Positions 7,324 to 13,749 of a stretch of DNA of 25,962 nucleotides are shown in pieces. Every line of letters starts with the position of its first letter. Positions within the stretch are counted from its first letter, which is position 1. Origin of the DNA: a virus; the IMG/VR virus record IMGVR_UViG_3300029812_000007, positions 1-25,962 of that record. The stretch is one strand, 5' to 3'. Position numbers and translations under genes: made by a program. The notes beneath the pieces were generated by a model. It made no database searches. It was not told where the DNA came from and saw nothing but the letters and a program-made list of their open reading frames with translations.

Positions 7324-8954
7324 TAACTTCCTAATATTGCTGGGGCTAGAGCACATTCGCAGTTCTTGACAATTATGTTATTGGCGATGTATAATTGTTC
7401 TAAAGACTGGAGGTCGTATACATGTCCCGCATAATTGTAATTCCTAATCTTGATGATTTGCTCAGGCGTTATCAAACTGGCGAATCGGAATTGAAATTGT
7501 CTAGAGAGTTCGGTATAAGCAGGCGAACTATCCGTAGGCGATTGCTCAATATTGGTATCACGCCTCGGAATCGTAGCCAAGCTAATATTATCACAATGAG
7601 CAGGCTGTCCCCTTCTGAACGCAGTGCCTTGACTGCCAAAGCCCATGAAGCTGTTAGAGGGAGAAAACACTCTATCGCCGAAAAGGAACAACGAGCTAAG
7701 ACTAGGGAGGCTAAAGGACTTGGTATCTCCCCAGCAGAAATCATGCTTGCTGATATGCTCAAGTCTCAAGGAATGATTAATGTCACCCATCAAAAAGCTA
7801 TCGGGGTTTATAATGTCGATATCGCCATCAAAGAACCCCGCATCGCCATAGAAATCTTCGGTGGAGGTTTTCACCATATTCAGCACCATTCCATTTTGCA
7901 TCATAAGCGAATTCCATATATCCTCAATGAAGGCTGGTCTATAGTCATTATATGGGTCAATGCTAGACGTTATCCGCTTACTATCGAGGCAGCTAATTAT
8001 ATAATCACTCTCTTTCAACGTCTTAGCCTTAATAAAACCCGAAGGGGTGAGTATCATGTGATTAGGGGTAATGGTGAGCTTGTGCCCATTCTCAGTAGTG
8101 AATTCAATTGCATCCCCGTTGTAGAATGCCCGACTTCCAGAGATAGTAAGGGGCGCTTCCACTCTAACATCAGGTAGTAAGCAGTTGGGATGCGCGGGTG
8201 GCGCCATATCGCCACTGGGAAAAGTGTCATCCACAGGTATAACTCCAGCAGCTTCATTCTCCGAGCATATATCGCAATCAGAGGTACCGGGCCATATCCA
8301 TTGCTTACCGCTAATCCCCATGTCTTTCATGGTGTCGATAGATGCACTAGAGAGCGCACTAGCGGTTTCAGTTCGGGCAATCATAACCGCCCTATATCGG
8401 CGCATATCCACAAACTCTCCCCTGATATCCCTGGCCAAGCCCGGGATGCCACGCTTATTGGTTATCCCGTCTGATATAGTCTTGGCCAGCCTCTTCTTAG
8501 TCTCCTCATCCATCTTGGTGACTAGGGTTGCGCAGTGCTTCTCTGCCCAATCTATCGCCTGCTCTATCGGGGGGCCTTCATAGGCTATCGGAATGCCCGC
8601 CTTGGTATGTCCCCAAGTGGTCATCTGAGCCGATCCATTAACATAAATAGCTACTTCCTGGCTTGCCAACTCTGCCCTCAACGGCTCATGAAGCATGGCA
8701 AGGATGGGATCCAGCGTACTGTGAATCCCGTCCCAAGCCCCCTTCCTCATCGCAGCTTCTTGAATTACATATTTATAATATAGCTCCTCAAGGATATCCT
8801 CCGACAAAGCGTTCTCCAAGTTGGAGAAATACCGCTTTATCATGCGCTCTATCCTCAAGGCCATCCGCCTGCTTCTGGGCGATCGCGGATTAGCCGGTAT
8901 CTGAGCCTCAATTAAATCAATTAGACTTTCTAACTCTCTTTCTACCGTTACCAC
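7323..8954 (-). CDS. Head morphogenesis protein (Mu gpF-like) with intein
   Basis: The precursor is 543 residues. The N-extein (1-257) has a helical N-terminus and the gpF-type core RYRAVMIARTETASALSSA...WIWPGTSDCDICSENEAAG...FPSGDMAPPAHPN. The C-extein is only 12 residues (CECALAPAILGS). Joined, they give HPNCEC, the usual metal-ligand-like ending of this minor head family, so splicing is needed for a normal protein of 269 residues. This family helps attach portal or initiate head assembly. The start is GTG at 8954, with GAGAGG about 10 nt upstream, overlapping the small zinc protein gene by 38 nt; a later Met is possible. The intein interval is described separately. Confidence 0.85.
   Translation of the reverse strand: MVTVERELESLIDLIEAQIPANPRSPRSRRMALRIERMIKRYFSNLENALSEDILEELYYKYVIQEAAMRKGAWDGIHSTLDPILAMLHEPLRAELASQEVAIYVNGSAQMTTWGHTKAGIPIAYEGPPIEQAIDWAEKHCATLVTKMDEETKKRLAKTISDGITNKRGIPGLARDIRGEFVDMRRYRAVMIARTETASALSSASIDTMKDMGISGKQWIWPGTSDCDICSENEAAGVIPVDDTFPSGDMAPPAHPNCLLPDVRVEAPLTISGSRAFYNGDAIEFTTENGHKLTITPNHMILTPSGFIKAKTLKESDYIISCLDSKRITSSIDPYNDYRPAFIEDIWNSLMMQNGMVLNMVKTSTEDFYGDAGFFDGDIDIINPDSFLMGDINHSLRLEHISKHDFCWGDTKSFSLPSLSSLFLFGDRVFSPSNSFMGFGSQGTAFRRGQPAHCDNISLATIPRRDTNIEQSPTDSSPAYTELSRQFQFRFASLITPEQIIKIRNYNYAGHVYDLQSLEQLYIANNIIVKNCECALAPAILGS
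7324..7348. repeat. 25-bp direct repeat, copy 2
   Basis: Partner of 7170-7194 (22 of 25 identical). Here it codes for the C-extein end ALAPAILGS of the gpF-like protein and carries its stop. In copy 1 the same frame would read AVAPAKLGG and stop, a ghost of the same C-terminus. Confidence 0.6.
7409..7414 (+). promoter_or_regulatory. Shine-Dalgarno of the antisense endonuclease gene
   Basis: A perfect GGAGGT lies 7 nt before the ATG at 7422 on the plus strand. On the minus strand the same bases are part of the intein block F codons for DLQ. A canonical ribosome binding site embedded in a conserved intein block supports real translation of the plus-strand gene. Confidence 0.75.
7422..8177 (+). 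CDS. Vsr/EDxHD-like homing endonuclease, antisense to the intein
   Basis: 251 residues, and the only convincing plus-strand gene of the window. Residues about 13-52 are a helix-turn-helix (LSREFGISRRTIRRRLLNIGI). Residues about 60-100 form a basic linker of NUMOD-like character (AHEAVRGRKHS). Residues about 103-195 resemble the Vsr-like nuclease fold: Glu106 in PAEIMLADML, Asp133 in YNVDIAI, Glu144 and His151 in RIAIEIFGGGFHH, and then YILNEGWSIVIIWV. Vsr-like EDxHD endonucleases are known beside split inteins and introns of phages. Here the gene lies entirely inside an intein, opposite to it, and each codon is the exact reverse complement of an intein codon. It would cut intein-free alleles and drive homing. 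The C-terminal about 50 residues lie opposite blocks A and B and may be tail extension. Confidence 0.82.
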   Translation: MSRIIVIPNLDDLLRRYQTGESELKLSREFGISRRTIRRRLLNIGITPRNRSQANIITMSRLSPSERSALTAKAHEAVRGRKHSIAEKEQRAKTREAKGLGISPAEIMLADMLKSQGMINVTHQKAIGVYNVDIAIKEPRIAIEIFGGGFHHIQHHSILHHKRIPYILNEGWSIVIIWVNARRYPLTIEAANYIITLFQRLSLNKTRRGEYHVIRGNGELVPILSSEFNCIPVVECPTSRDSKGRFHSNIR

Positions 8955-9099
8955 CTATCTTGATCCTCTCGGTTTTAATCCCCGTTCCATCACACTCCTC
9001 GCACTTCACCATGATCAATCCATGCTCATGCTCTATGAACTTCCGCCCATGACACACATCACACTCAGATTGCTTTGCCCTATACCTTGCTTTCGCCAT
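8917..9099 (-). CDS. Small zinc-binding protein (DnaJ-type cysteine motifs)
   Basis: 60 residues. It has CDVCHGRKF and CEECDGTGI, two CxxCxGxx-like units as in the DnaJ zinc finger, followed by a basic C-terminal tail (GRKRVRKSN). It may bind RNA, DNA or an unfolded partner. It lies between a membrane protein gene and the gpF-like gene, overlapping the latter. The strong GGAGG before the ATG supports expression. The exact role is unknown. Confidence 0.7.
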   Translation of the reverse strand: MAKARYRAKQSECDVCHGRKFIEHEHGLIMVKCEECDGTGIKTERIKIGGNGRKRVRKSN

Positions 9100-9110
9100 G
9101 TGACCTCCTT

Positions 9111-9323
9111 TTATGGTTTCCTTGTAAGCACCTTAATAATCGGTCTCTCAAGAACCCATTCACAAGCTCCGAATAAGAACACTCTTAGCCACCAATCAGC
9201 CCATATCCCGGTAATGCCCTCCATGATGAAGAGCAGTGACCCGATGGCCAGAAATGTAATAAGTATCGGCCTATAAGCTGCCCTGATTAGCTCTTTGGTC
9301 TCTGTCAATCTATCTGTTTTCAC
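9111..9323 (-). CDS. Small membrane protein
   Basis: 70 residues with a hydrophobic segment about residues 18-36 (PILITFLAIGSLLFIMEGI) and a second, weaker one about 42-56 (WWLRVFLFGACEWVL). The start is GTG overlapping the portal stop as GTGA. It could be a holin-like or other phage inner-membrane protein, but there is no lysin gene next to it in the window, so holin is only one possibility. Confidence 0.6.
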   Translation of the reverse strand: MKTDRLTETKELIRAAYRPILITFLAIGSLLFIMEGITGIWADWWLRVFLFGACEWVLERPIIKVLTRKP

Positions 9324-10723
9324 TGCAATGCCTTCCTTTCGGCTGCCTCAAGCAATGCCCTAAACTCCCGAAGTGCTCTAGCTAACTTAATGTTCACGTC
9401 ACTCTTGCTTTCCTTAGCCAGAGCATCAAGTACCTCTGCGGTATCGTCTATCCCCAGCGCCATAAGTGCCACCTGCTTGACATCCCTGGAATCGCCAAGA
9501 TTAGGCAACACTGTAACTATCGCCTGTAGCGATTGAGCTATCCCTGCCAAATCTTCAGGAGCAATAGCGGGGAAATCAATATCCACATACCACTTATCCT
9601 CTGGTATGCCACTATGCTCAAGGACTACTTCGTTTATATCCTTAAAGGCACCCTTCCAAATTGCCTGATAGGACTGAAACATCTTCATCATCGGCAGCTC
9701 CACGGTTTTAGCCGTGGCCAGATTGCCGATGGATATGTCTCCGAAATATTGCTCAGGAATTCCCACGGCTGCGGCTATCTGTAGCTTAATCATCCTGCCA
9801 TCCTGATAGGCAGCCGAAGCTCCCGTTTCTGTCTTAATCGGAGTAGAATCCACGCCCAGATTCTCTATTAAGTCAGAACCAGCAGGTATATCCTTTCCGT
9901 GGGTTTTAGCCTTAATCGCATCTACTGCCGCTTGTCCACCTTTCACCTTTCTCTTCCAAGCAAATGTAGATAACGCTAGCATAATGGCTATTCGGCTGGC
10001 CAAGAAGCGCCGATATTCCTTCATCCAATCCAGGGCCGGCAACAATAGCGGATTACCACGCTGGCTTGTGGTGTTATAAGTCAAATGGTAAATCAGCGCC
10101 TCATCATTATGAGTGACGACATTCCCATTCATGTCGGTTACAGACTTGCCCTCAATATTAGTTATGCTGCGGTAAATTGATTCATGAGATGAGCCTTTTG
10201 TATCTGTCCATTGACGGCGATAGAATCTTGCGTCATCTTTGTCATCGGGATCAGTGATAATCTCAGTAATCTCCAAGGGGTCGATGCATCTTATCTTGGA
10301 TTCATTGTTCGCACCAAGGAAGATGGCAAAGAATACTTCCCCGTCTATCAGCAGTTTGTCTGATCCCCTCCGCTGCCCTCTCGCTGATAGGACGCTTTGG
10401 TTGGCCTTGGCATCCCAGAATGCTTCCAGTGCCTCTTTGACCTTATCGTCTTCTGCATCCCAGGCTATGCCGGAGCCGAATGTATAATCAGTCCAGAGTC
10501 TTATCGCCTGGCGCCCCAATGGGTCCTTGATGGCATACAGCCGAGACAACTTCAAATTCGCTTTTCTAGCATCACCAGAAATGACCTCGCCTGTCCCAGT
10601 GCTGAGGTTTATCCAGCCTTTGTCCTCGAGTTTCAATTCATCTTCAACACTACGGATAGCCTCCTGTAGAATCTGCTCAACTTCGCCGCCCGGTATCAAC
10701 AAATCCTGCTTAGTTTTTATCAT
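9320..10723 (-). CDS. Phage portal protein
   Basis: 467 residues. It fits the portal group by size, position right after the large terminase, and features: an early helical part with RLYAIKDPLGRQAIRLWTDYTFG, LLIDGEVFFAIFLG, IRCIDPLEITEII, then LPALDWMKEYRRFLASRIAIMLALSTFAWKRKV and AAAVGIPEQYFGDISIGNLATAKTVELPMMKMFQSYQ. Twelve copies form the ring through which DNA enters the head and to which the tail attaches. The C-terminus is helical and charged. The ATG at 10723 overlaps the upstream small gene by ATGA. Confidence 0.9.
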   Translation of the reverse strand: MIKTKQDLLIPGGEVEQILQEAIRSVEDELKLEDKGWINLSTGTGEVISGDARKANLKLSRLYAIKDPLGRQAIRLWTDYTFGSGIAWDAEDDKVKEALEAFWDAKANQSVLSARGQRRGSDKLLIDGEVFFAIFLGANNESKIRCIDPLEITEIITDPDDKDDARFYRRQWTDTKGSSHESIYRSITNIEGKSVTDMNGNVVTHNDEALIYHLTYNTTSQRGNPLLLPALDWMKEYRRFLASRIAIMLALSTFAWKRKVKGGQAAVDAIKAKTHGKDIPAGSDLIENLGVDSTPIKTETGASAAYQDGRMIKLQIAAAVGIPEQYFGDISIGNLATAKTVELPMMKMFQSYQAIWKGAFKDINEVVLEHSGIPEDKWYVDIDFPAIAPEDLAGIAQSLQAIVTVLPNLGDSRDVKQVALMALGIDDTAEVLDALAKESKSDVNIKLARALREFRALLEAAERKALQ

Positions 10724-10905
10724 GAATCTCCTTCTTTCGGACTCACGCTATCATGCTGCGGTGGGCTAACACTGTCGGGGGGATAACTGATATTCTCATA
10801 GAGGACGACTTTCGCATTACAATAAATGCAATATGCTATCCCCTTAACCTTTTTGAAAGGAACCAATCTCCTGCATCGGGGGCAATACCTCATTTCATCT
10901 ACCAT
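10720..10905 (-). CDS. Small zinc-ribbon protein
   Basis: 61 residues. It has YCPRCRRLVPFKK and IAYCIYCNAKVV, a CxxC...CxxC zinc ribbon in the first half, and a disordered Ser/Pro-rich tail with two SVSP repeats (PPDSVSPPQHDSVSPKEG). It sits between terminase and portal genes. The function is unknown. The ribosome binding site is weak, and the stop overlaps the portal start. Confidence 0.65.
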   Translation of the reverse strand: MVDEMRYCPRCRRLVPFKKVKGIAYCIYCNAKVVLYENISYPPDSVSPPQHDSVSPKEGDS

Positions 10906-10925
10906 GTTAATCCTTCATTAAATAT

Positions 10926-12137
10926 TCATAGTGATAAATCAAGTTCCCTGACCTCTTCCATGGCATCATAGGTTATAATCGCCTCTTCAGGCTCAGGCGC
11001 CTCCGAGAAGCCCATCACCGCGTACCTTCGGGAGTCCATACCATGCGAATAGATATGGGTTGTCTTCTCTGTGAGCTTGCCGTTCTTGTCGGGCATATAT
11101 CTGAAATTCCTTTGTTCCTTGATACAGTTCAGGCTATCCTTAGTCCAGTGCTGCTTTAATTGCCTGACTTTCTGATGGCCATATTCCACACTTCCCGGTC
11201 CCTTTGCTGCCCCCTTGATATTAAAGCCATATTGGTAGATTTCCTCTATTGACTTCGGCTCGGCTGAGTCAGCCCATATCTCATCGGAGTGTTTCTGTAT
11301 CCCCAAGTCAATCATAAGAGAAGCGATGTCCTGGTTGGTAAGCCCTCTCTCATAAAACAGTTCCTCGCTGTATATCTCACCGGGGAATATCTTGTTCCGA
11401 ATCAGCACAGCGGGGTCGCCGGAGAACCCGAAGTCCAGGCCATAAACCACATTGCCCTGAGCTGGTAGGCTGTCCACCTGCGTAAACAATGGATAAACTA
11501 ATCCCTCAACCTTGCCTATTAACCCTAGTCCATATATGTTCCACCAGTTAGGGTCCTTGTCCTTGTTTGACTCTATATTGGTTACTACTTCTCTCGGTAT
11601 TACCTTAATGGCATCCAGATAGGTTGAATGGATATAAGCATTTTCAGGCTGCCCTATCCAATGCGCATGTGCCCAAAATTCACTGACCGGGTTCCAATCA
11701 AGGAAGGTGAATTTAGCGGTTCTTATGTCCAATCCCCTGGCAGTTTCCCAGGGTATATTGTTGCCCTCATTGATAAATAGAATATCCCGCCTCGGCCCCC
11801 TTACCTTATCCGCCTCATCAGCACCAAAGAATTCAATCACGCCTTTGCCGAAAGTGTATGTATGCTCGGTCTTATTATACCGGGGGGCATTATCCTGGTT
11901 TTCACCTAGTATCCTGAAGAAATCCCGTATTATTCCACGCTTTAGATGTGGAAGGCTCTCGCTCACGCAGGACAAAAGCAAAGGGCTTTTAGTATGCTGG
12001 GCAATGTATATAAGAAGTTGTAATATGCTCCAGGTTTTTGAGGAGGCAGTACCGCCCTCATTGAGCGCCCTACGCTTGCCCCGTTGGTAGGCTACCAGGT
12101 TATCATCAAATATTCGAGTCGTTCTCCACTGTACCAT
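10926..12137 (-). CDS. terL: Terminase large subunit
   Basis: 403 residues. It is the packaging motor: an ATPase with a nuclease domain. Walker A is atypical, GGTASSKT at residues 28-35, as in PBSX-like large subunits. Walker B is ILFINE near residue 120, ending in the catalytic Glu. The nuclease domain begins at VYGLDFGFSGDPAV (about 232), with Asp residues expected to bind metal, and a second acidic motif IWADSAEPKSIEEI. It overlaps the small subunit gene by 32 nt. A complete protein of normal size. Confidence 0.92.
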   Translation of the reverse strand: MVQWRTTRIFDDNLVAYQRGKRRALNEGGTASSKTWSILQLLIYIAQHTKSPLLLSCVSESLPHLKRGIIRDFFRILGENQDNAPRYNKTEHTYTFGKGVIEFFGADEADKVRGPRRDILFINEGNNIPWETARGLDIRTAKFTFLDWNPVSEFWAHAHWIGQPENAYIHSTYLDAIKVIPREVVTNIESNKDKDPNWWNIYGLGLIGKVEGLVYPLFTQVDSLPAQGNVVYGLDFGFSGDPAVLIRNKIFPGEIYSEELFYERGLTNQDIASLMIDLGIQKHSDEIWADSAEPKSIEEIYQYGFNIKGAAKGPGSVEYGHQKVRQLKQHWTKDSLNCIKEQRNFRYMPDKNGKLTEKTTHIYSHGMDSRRYAVMGFSEAPEPEEAIITYDAMEEVRELDLSL

Positions 12138-12543
12138 GTGGCTCTATGCCTTTCCCTATCTCATTCAGCAATCTCTTGGTACTCTCAGAGCTTACGATAA
12201 TCTCATGCTTGATTGGCTCTCCGCCTGTGCCTGTTATCTCCTGCTTGTCTGCCATACCTAACCAATTCTTGGCGAGGAATATAGCCATCTGAGGACTCTT
12301 TTCTGACATCTTGAACATATTACGGCGAAGGCTTATCAATCCCCCTACTCGGTGCTTCTCAAAATACTCTTGGAATGAAATACCAAATTGCTCCCTAACT
12401 CTAGACACTATCGTGGTTATCCCACAGTGAAACCAGGCAGCAATTTCAACCTCCGAGCATTGCATATAGCAAAGCCTTTCAAGCTCTTTGAAATCAATAT
12501 CTATCTTTTGTCTATGTCCTCTATTATTACTATGATTAGCCAT
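12106..12543 (-). CDS. terS: Terminase small subunit-like DNA-binding protein
   Basis: 145 residues. An N-terminal HTH-like section ([34 protein letters not shown]) is followed by [31 protein letters not shown], a segment common in phage small terminases, and a C-terminal part that would contact the large subunit. It recognises the packaging site. Its start overlaps the stop of the preceding HNH gene by 8 nt (ATGGCTAA), so the two are translationally coupled. Confidence 0.85.
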   Translation of the reverse strand: MANHSNNRGHRQKIDIDFKELERLCYMQCSEVEIAAWFHCGITTIVSRVREQFGISFQEYFEKHRVGGLISLRRNMFKMSEKSPQMAIFLAKNWLGMADKQEITGTGGEPIKHEIIVSSESTKRLLNEIGKGIEPHGTVENDSNI

Positions 12544-13069
12544 TTACCTTATCCCTTAATAATCTTAATAATTCTTTATTTTGTCCTTGCAGTAATCTGA
12601 TTTGTTTTCTAAAATCTTCAATCATATCCGATTGCTTATCAATCTTCTTCTCTACAATAGTAAGTTGATTGTGTTGCATTTCTTGAATAAGTTGAAGGTT
12701 CTCTATCCTATTATCATCCTTTATACCATTTTTGTGATGGACTATCTCCCACGAATGAAGGCAACGGTCAAGGTGCTTAGCCATCACCAAGCGATGTTCA
12801 AGAACATAGCCCTTGCAATTAACCATTGAATAAAAGAAGTCATCGGGTTGAAGTTTAATCTGAATATAACCCTGATAATTCTTTCTCCGCCCACCTTTCC
12901 AATTTGCTGGTCTTTCTCTACAACCCCGACAACGAGGACTTCTAGGTTTCCCTCTTATTATTCCTTCCCATCTTTCCTTGCCACACCCCTCACAAGCATG
13001 CCAAATATACCTATGGTCACCCCTCAATCCAATTTCCCCTGCTTTTCTAATATCCCCAATTTTAGGCAT
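12536..13069 (-). CDS. HNH homing endonuclease, paralogue 2 of 3
   Basis: 177 residues. The N-terminus (MPKIGDIRK...) is followed by a zinc ribbon ([10 protein letters not shown] ... CRGCRE), a linker NWKGGR, then the HNH core: [14 protein letters not shown] and [20 protein letters not shown]. The C-terminus is a coiled coil ([26 protein letters not shown]). It is a free-standing endonuclease of the phage HNH_3 type. Both ends overlap neighbours: the ATG overlaps the upstream stop as ATGCCTAA, and its TAA overlaps the terS start. Insertion next to terminase is a common site for such genes. Confidence 0.88.
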   Translation of the reverse strand: MPKIGDIRKAGEIGLRGDHRYIWHACEGCGKERWEGIIRGKPRSPRCRGCRERPANWKGGRRKNYQGYIQIKLQPDDFFYSMVNCKGYVLEHRLVMAKHLDRCLHSWEIVHHKNGIKDDNRIENLQLIQEMQHNQLTIVEKKIDKQSDMIEDFRKQIRLLQGQNKELLRLLRDKVNG

Positions 13070-13274
13070 CTATCCTCACCGCCTCAAAATTGTCTTCACC
13101 ATCAACAGTTTCAGCAGTTATCTTGATTTGCTTTCCCGCCATTTGTTGAAGCTGTAATAGCTCTGTGGCATATTGCCGTGATATATCTAGTTTTATCCTA
13201 CCGCCATCGCCCATCCCATCAAGGCTTATAGCTGACTGTATCGGTGGTAATGAAGCAATAAACTCAATTTTCAT
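13062..13274 (-). CDS. Small conserved phage protein, function unknown
   Basis: 70 residues ([17 protein letters not shown]...), a mixed alpha/beta sequence with no enzyme motif. It is the first full gene after the late leader terminator. Its last residues (VRIDA) come from bases shared with the HNH start, so the original C-terminus may have been replaced when the HNH gene arrived. The ribosome binding site is weak (GAGAT about 9 nt upstream). Confidence 0.6.
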   Translation of the reverse strand: MKIEFIASLPPIQSAISLDGMGDGGRIKLDISRQYATELLQLQQMAGKQIKITAETVDGEDNFEAVRIDA

Positions 13275-13314
13275 CTGGATTTATCTCACTGATTTTGAGT
13301 GTTTGTATCTCCAT
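13264..13314 (-). pseudogene. 16-codon ORF resembling the start of a ParB-domain gene
   Basis: ATG at 13314 behind GGGGGA encodes [16 protein letters not shown] and then TGA. The pattern KISEINP followed by a charged residue is the usual opening of ParB-like nuclease domains (commonly continuing N-P-R). This may be the stub of a deleted ParB or ParB-methyltransferase gene that often precedes phage terminases, or a leader peptide of the late operon. It overlaps the next gene start in another frame. Confidence 0.4.
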
Positions 13315-13326
13315 CCGTTCCCCCAC

Positions 13327-13357
13327 AAAAGCAAAAACCCGCAGAAACCTCTGCGAG
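13327..13357 (-). terminator. Intrinsic terminator in the late leader
   Basis: On the minus strand, CGCAGA-GGTT-TCTGCG forms a perfect 6-bp stem (13355-13340), directly followed by GGTTTTTGCTTTT. It lies only about 20 nt downstream of the start point predicted from the promoter at 13385-13414. Confidence 0.7.
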
Positions 13358-13384
13358 CTTCGCATAACTCTTTACTGTACTAAT

Positions 13385-13414
13385 ATCTTATCAAAGGTGT
13401 TTTTTGTCTGTCAA
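13385..13414 (-). promoter_or_regulatory. Predicted sigma-70 late promoter
   Basis: A perfect -35 TTGACA (13414-13409) and -10 TAAGAT (13390-13385, 4 of 6) are separated by 18 nt. Transcription would begin near 13378 and meet the terminator at once, then enter the terminase and head genes if it reads through. Confidence 0.6.
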
Positions 13415-13434
13415 ATCGTGCCTAAAATTTAGCG

Positions 13435-13749
13435 TTAGTGCAGTTTAATAGTCTCACACTTGCCATTTTTATAAATCAAGTGCATTTCGTATTCAGGCAT
13501 ATTATGGTCAATATACAGGATAAAATTTGGGATATGTCTTCGTTCTGGTAGTGGGGCACACCAAAGCCTAGCAAGCATTTCATGTCGAGGATGCACCTTA
13601 ATTTCCTTCAGATTCTTTTCATCTTGAATATACCCTTGAAAAGCTGTTAATGTATCAATTTTTTTGCATAATCTAGGTGCTAATTCCCTCAATACTTTAG
13701 CAACTTCGGATGGATGAGGTATACCAGTTTCTTTTAATTCTTCGTTCAT
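13435..13749 (-). CDS. Hypothetical protein
   Basis: 104 residues starting MNEELKETGIPHPSEVAK. It has a helical N-terminus and a strand-rich C-terminal half (FILYIDHNMPEYEMHLIYKNGKCETI). No known motif is seen. The ATG at 13749 is preferred over an upstream start because of AAAGGAGG at good distance and a TAATG junction with the methyltransferase stop. It is the last gene before the late promoter. Confidence 0.6.
   Translation of the reverse strand: MNEELKETGIPHPSEVAKVLRELAPRLCKKIDTLTAFQGYIQDEKNLKEIKVHPRHEMLARLWCAPLPERRHIPNFILYIDHNMPEYEMHLIYKNGKCETIKLH

Larger units (their letters stand above)
7362..8183 (-). mobile_element. Intein in the gpF-like head protein (274 codons)
   Basis: The intein runs from Cys258 to Asn531 of the precursor, with Cys532 as the +1 residue. 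Block A is CLLPDVRVEA. Block B is near residues 285-320 and includes LTITPNHMILTPSGFIKAKTL, with the expected T-x-N-H. Block F is GHVYDLQSLEQLYIANN and block G is IIVKN/C. The penultimate residue is Lys where His is usual. No LAGLIDADG or HNH motif is visible on the sense strand. The splicing domain alone would need about 130-150 residues; the rest, about residues 325-500, is the complement of a homing endonuclease gene on the other strand. The insertion point is the conserved HPN/C near the gpF C-terminus. Confidence 0.88.

Noticed and set aside
7472-7762. 96-residue minus-strand ORF in the intein region
   Set aside because: It is another frame across the same DNA, low-complexity and without motif; the intein and the plus-strand nuclease explain it.
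8185-8583. 132-residue plus-strand ORF following the nuclease
   Set aside because: It is the same antisense register over the N-extein, lacks a ribosome site and has no protein-like motif; a shadow of the gpF-like gene.
9111-9323. Definite holin
   Set aside because: It has membrane helices, but no lysin or spanin gene is near and it lies between portal and head genes.
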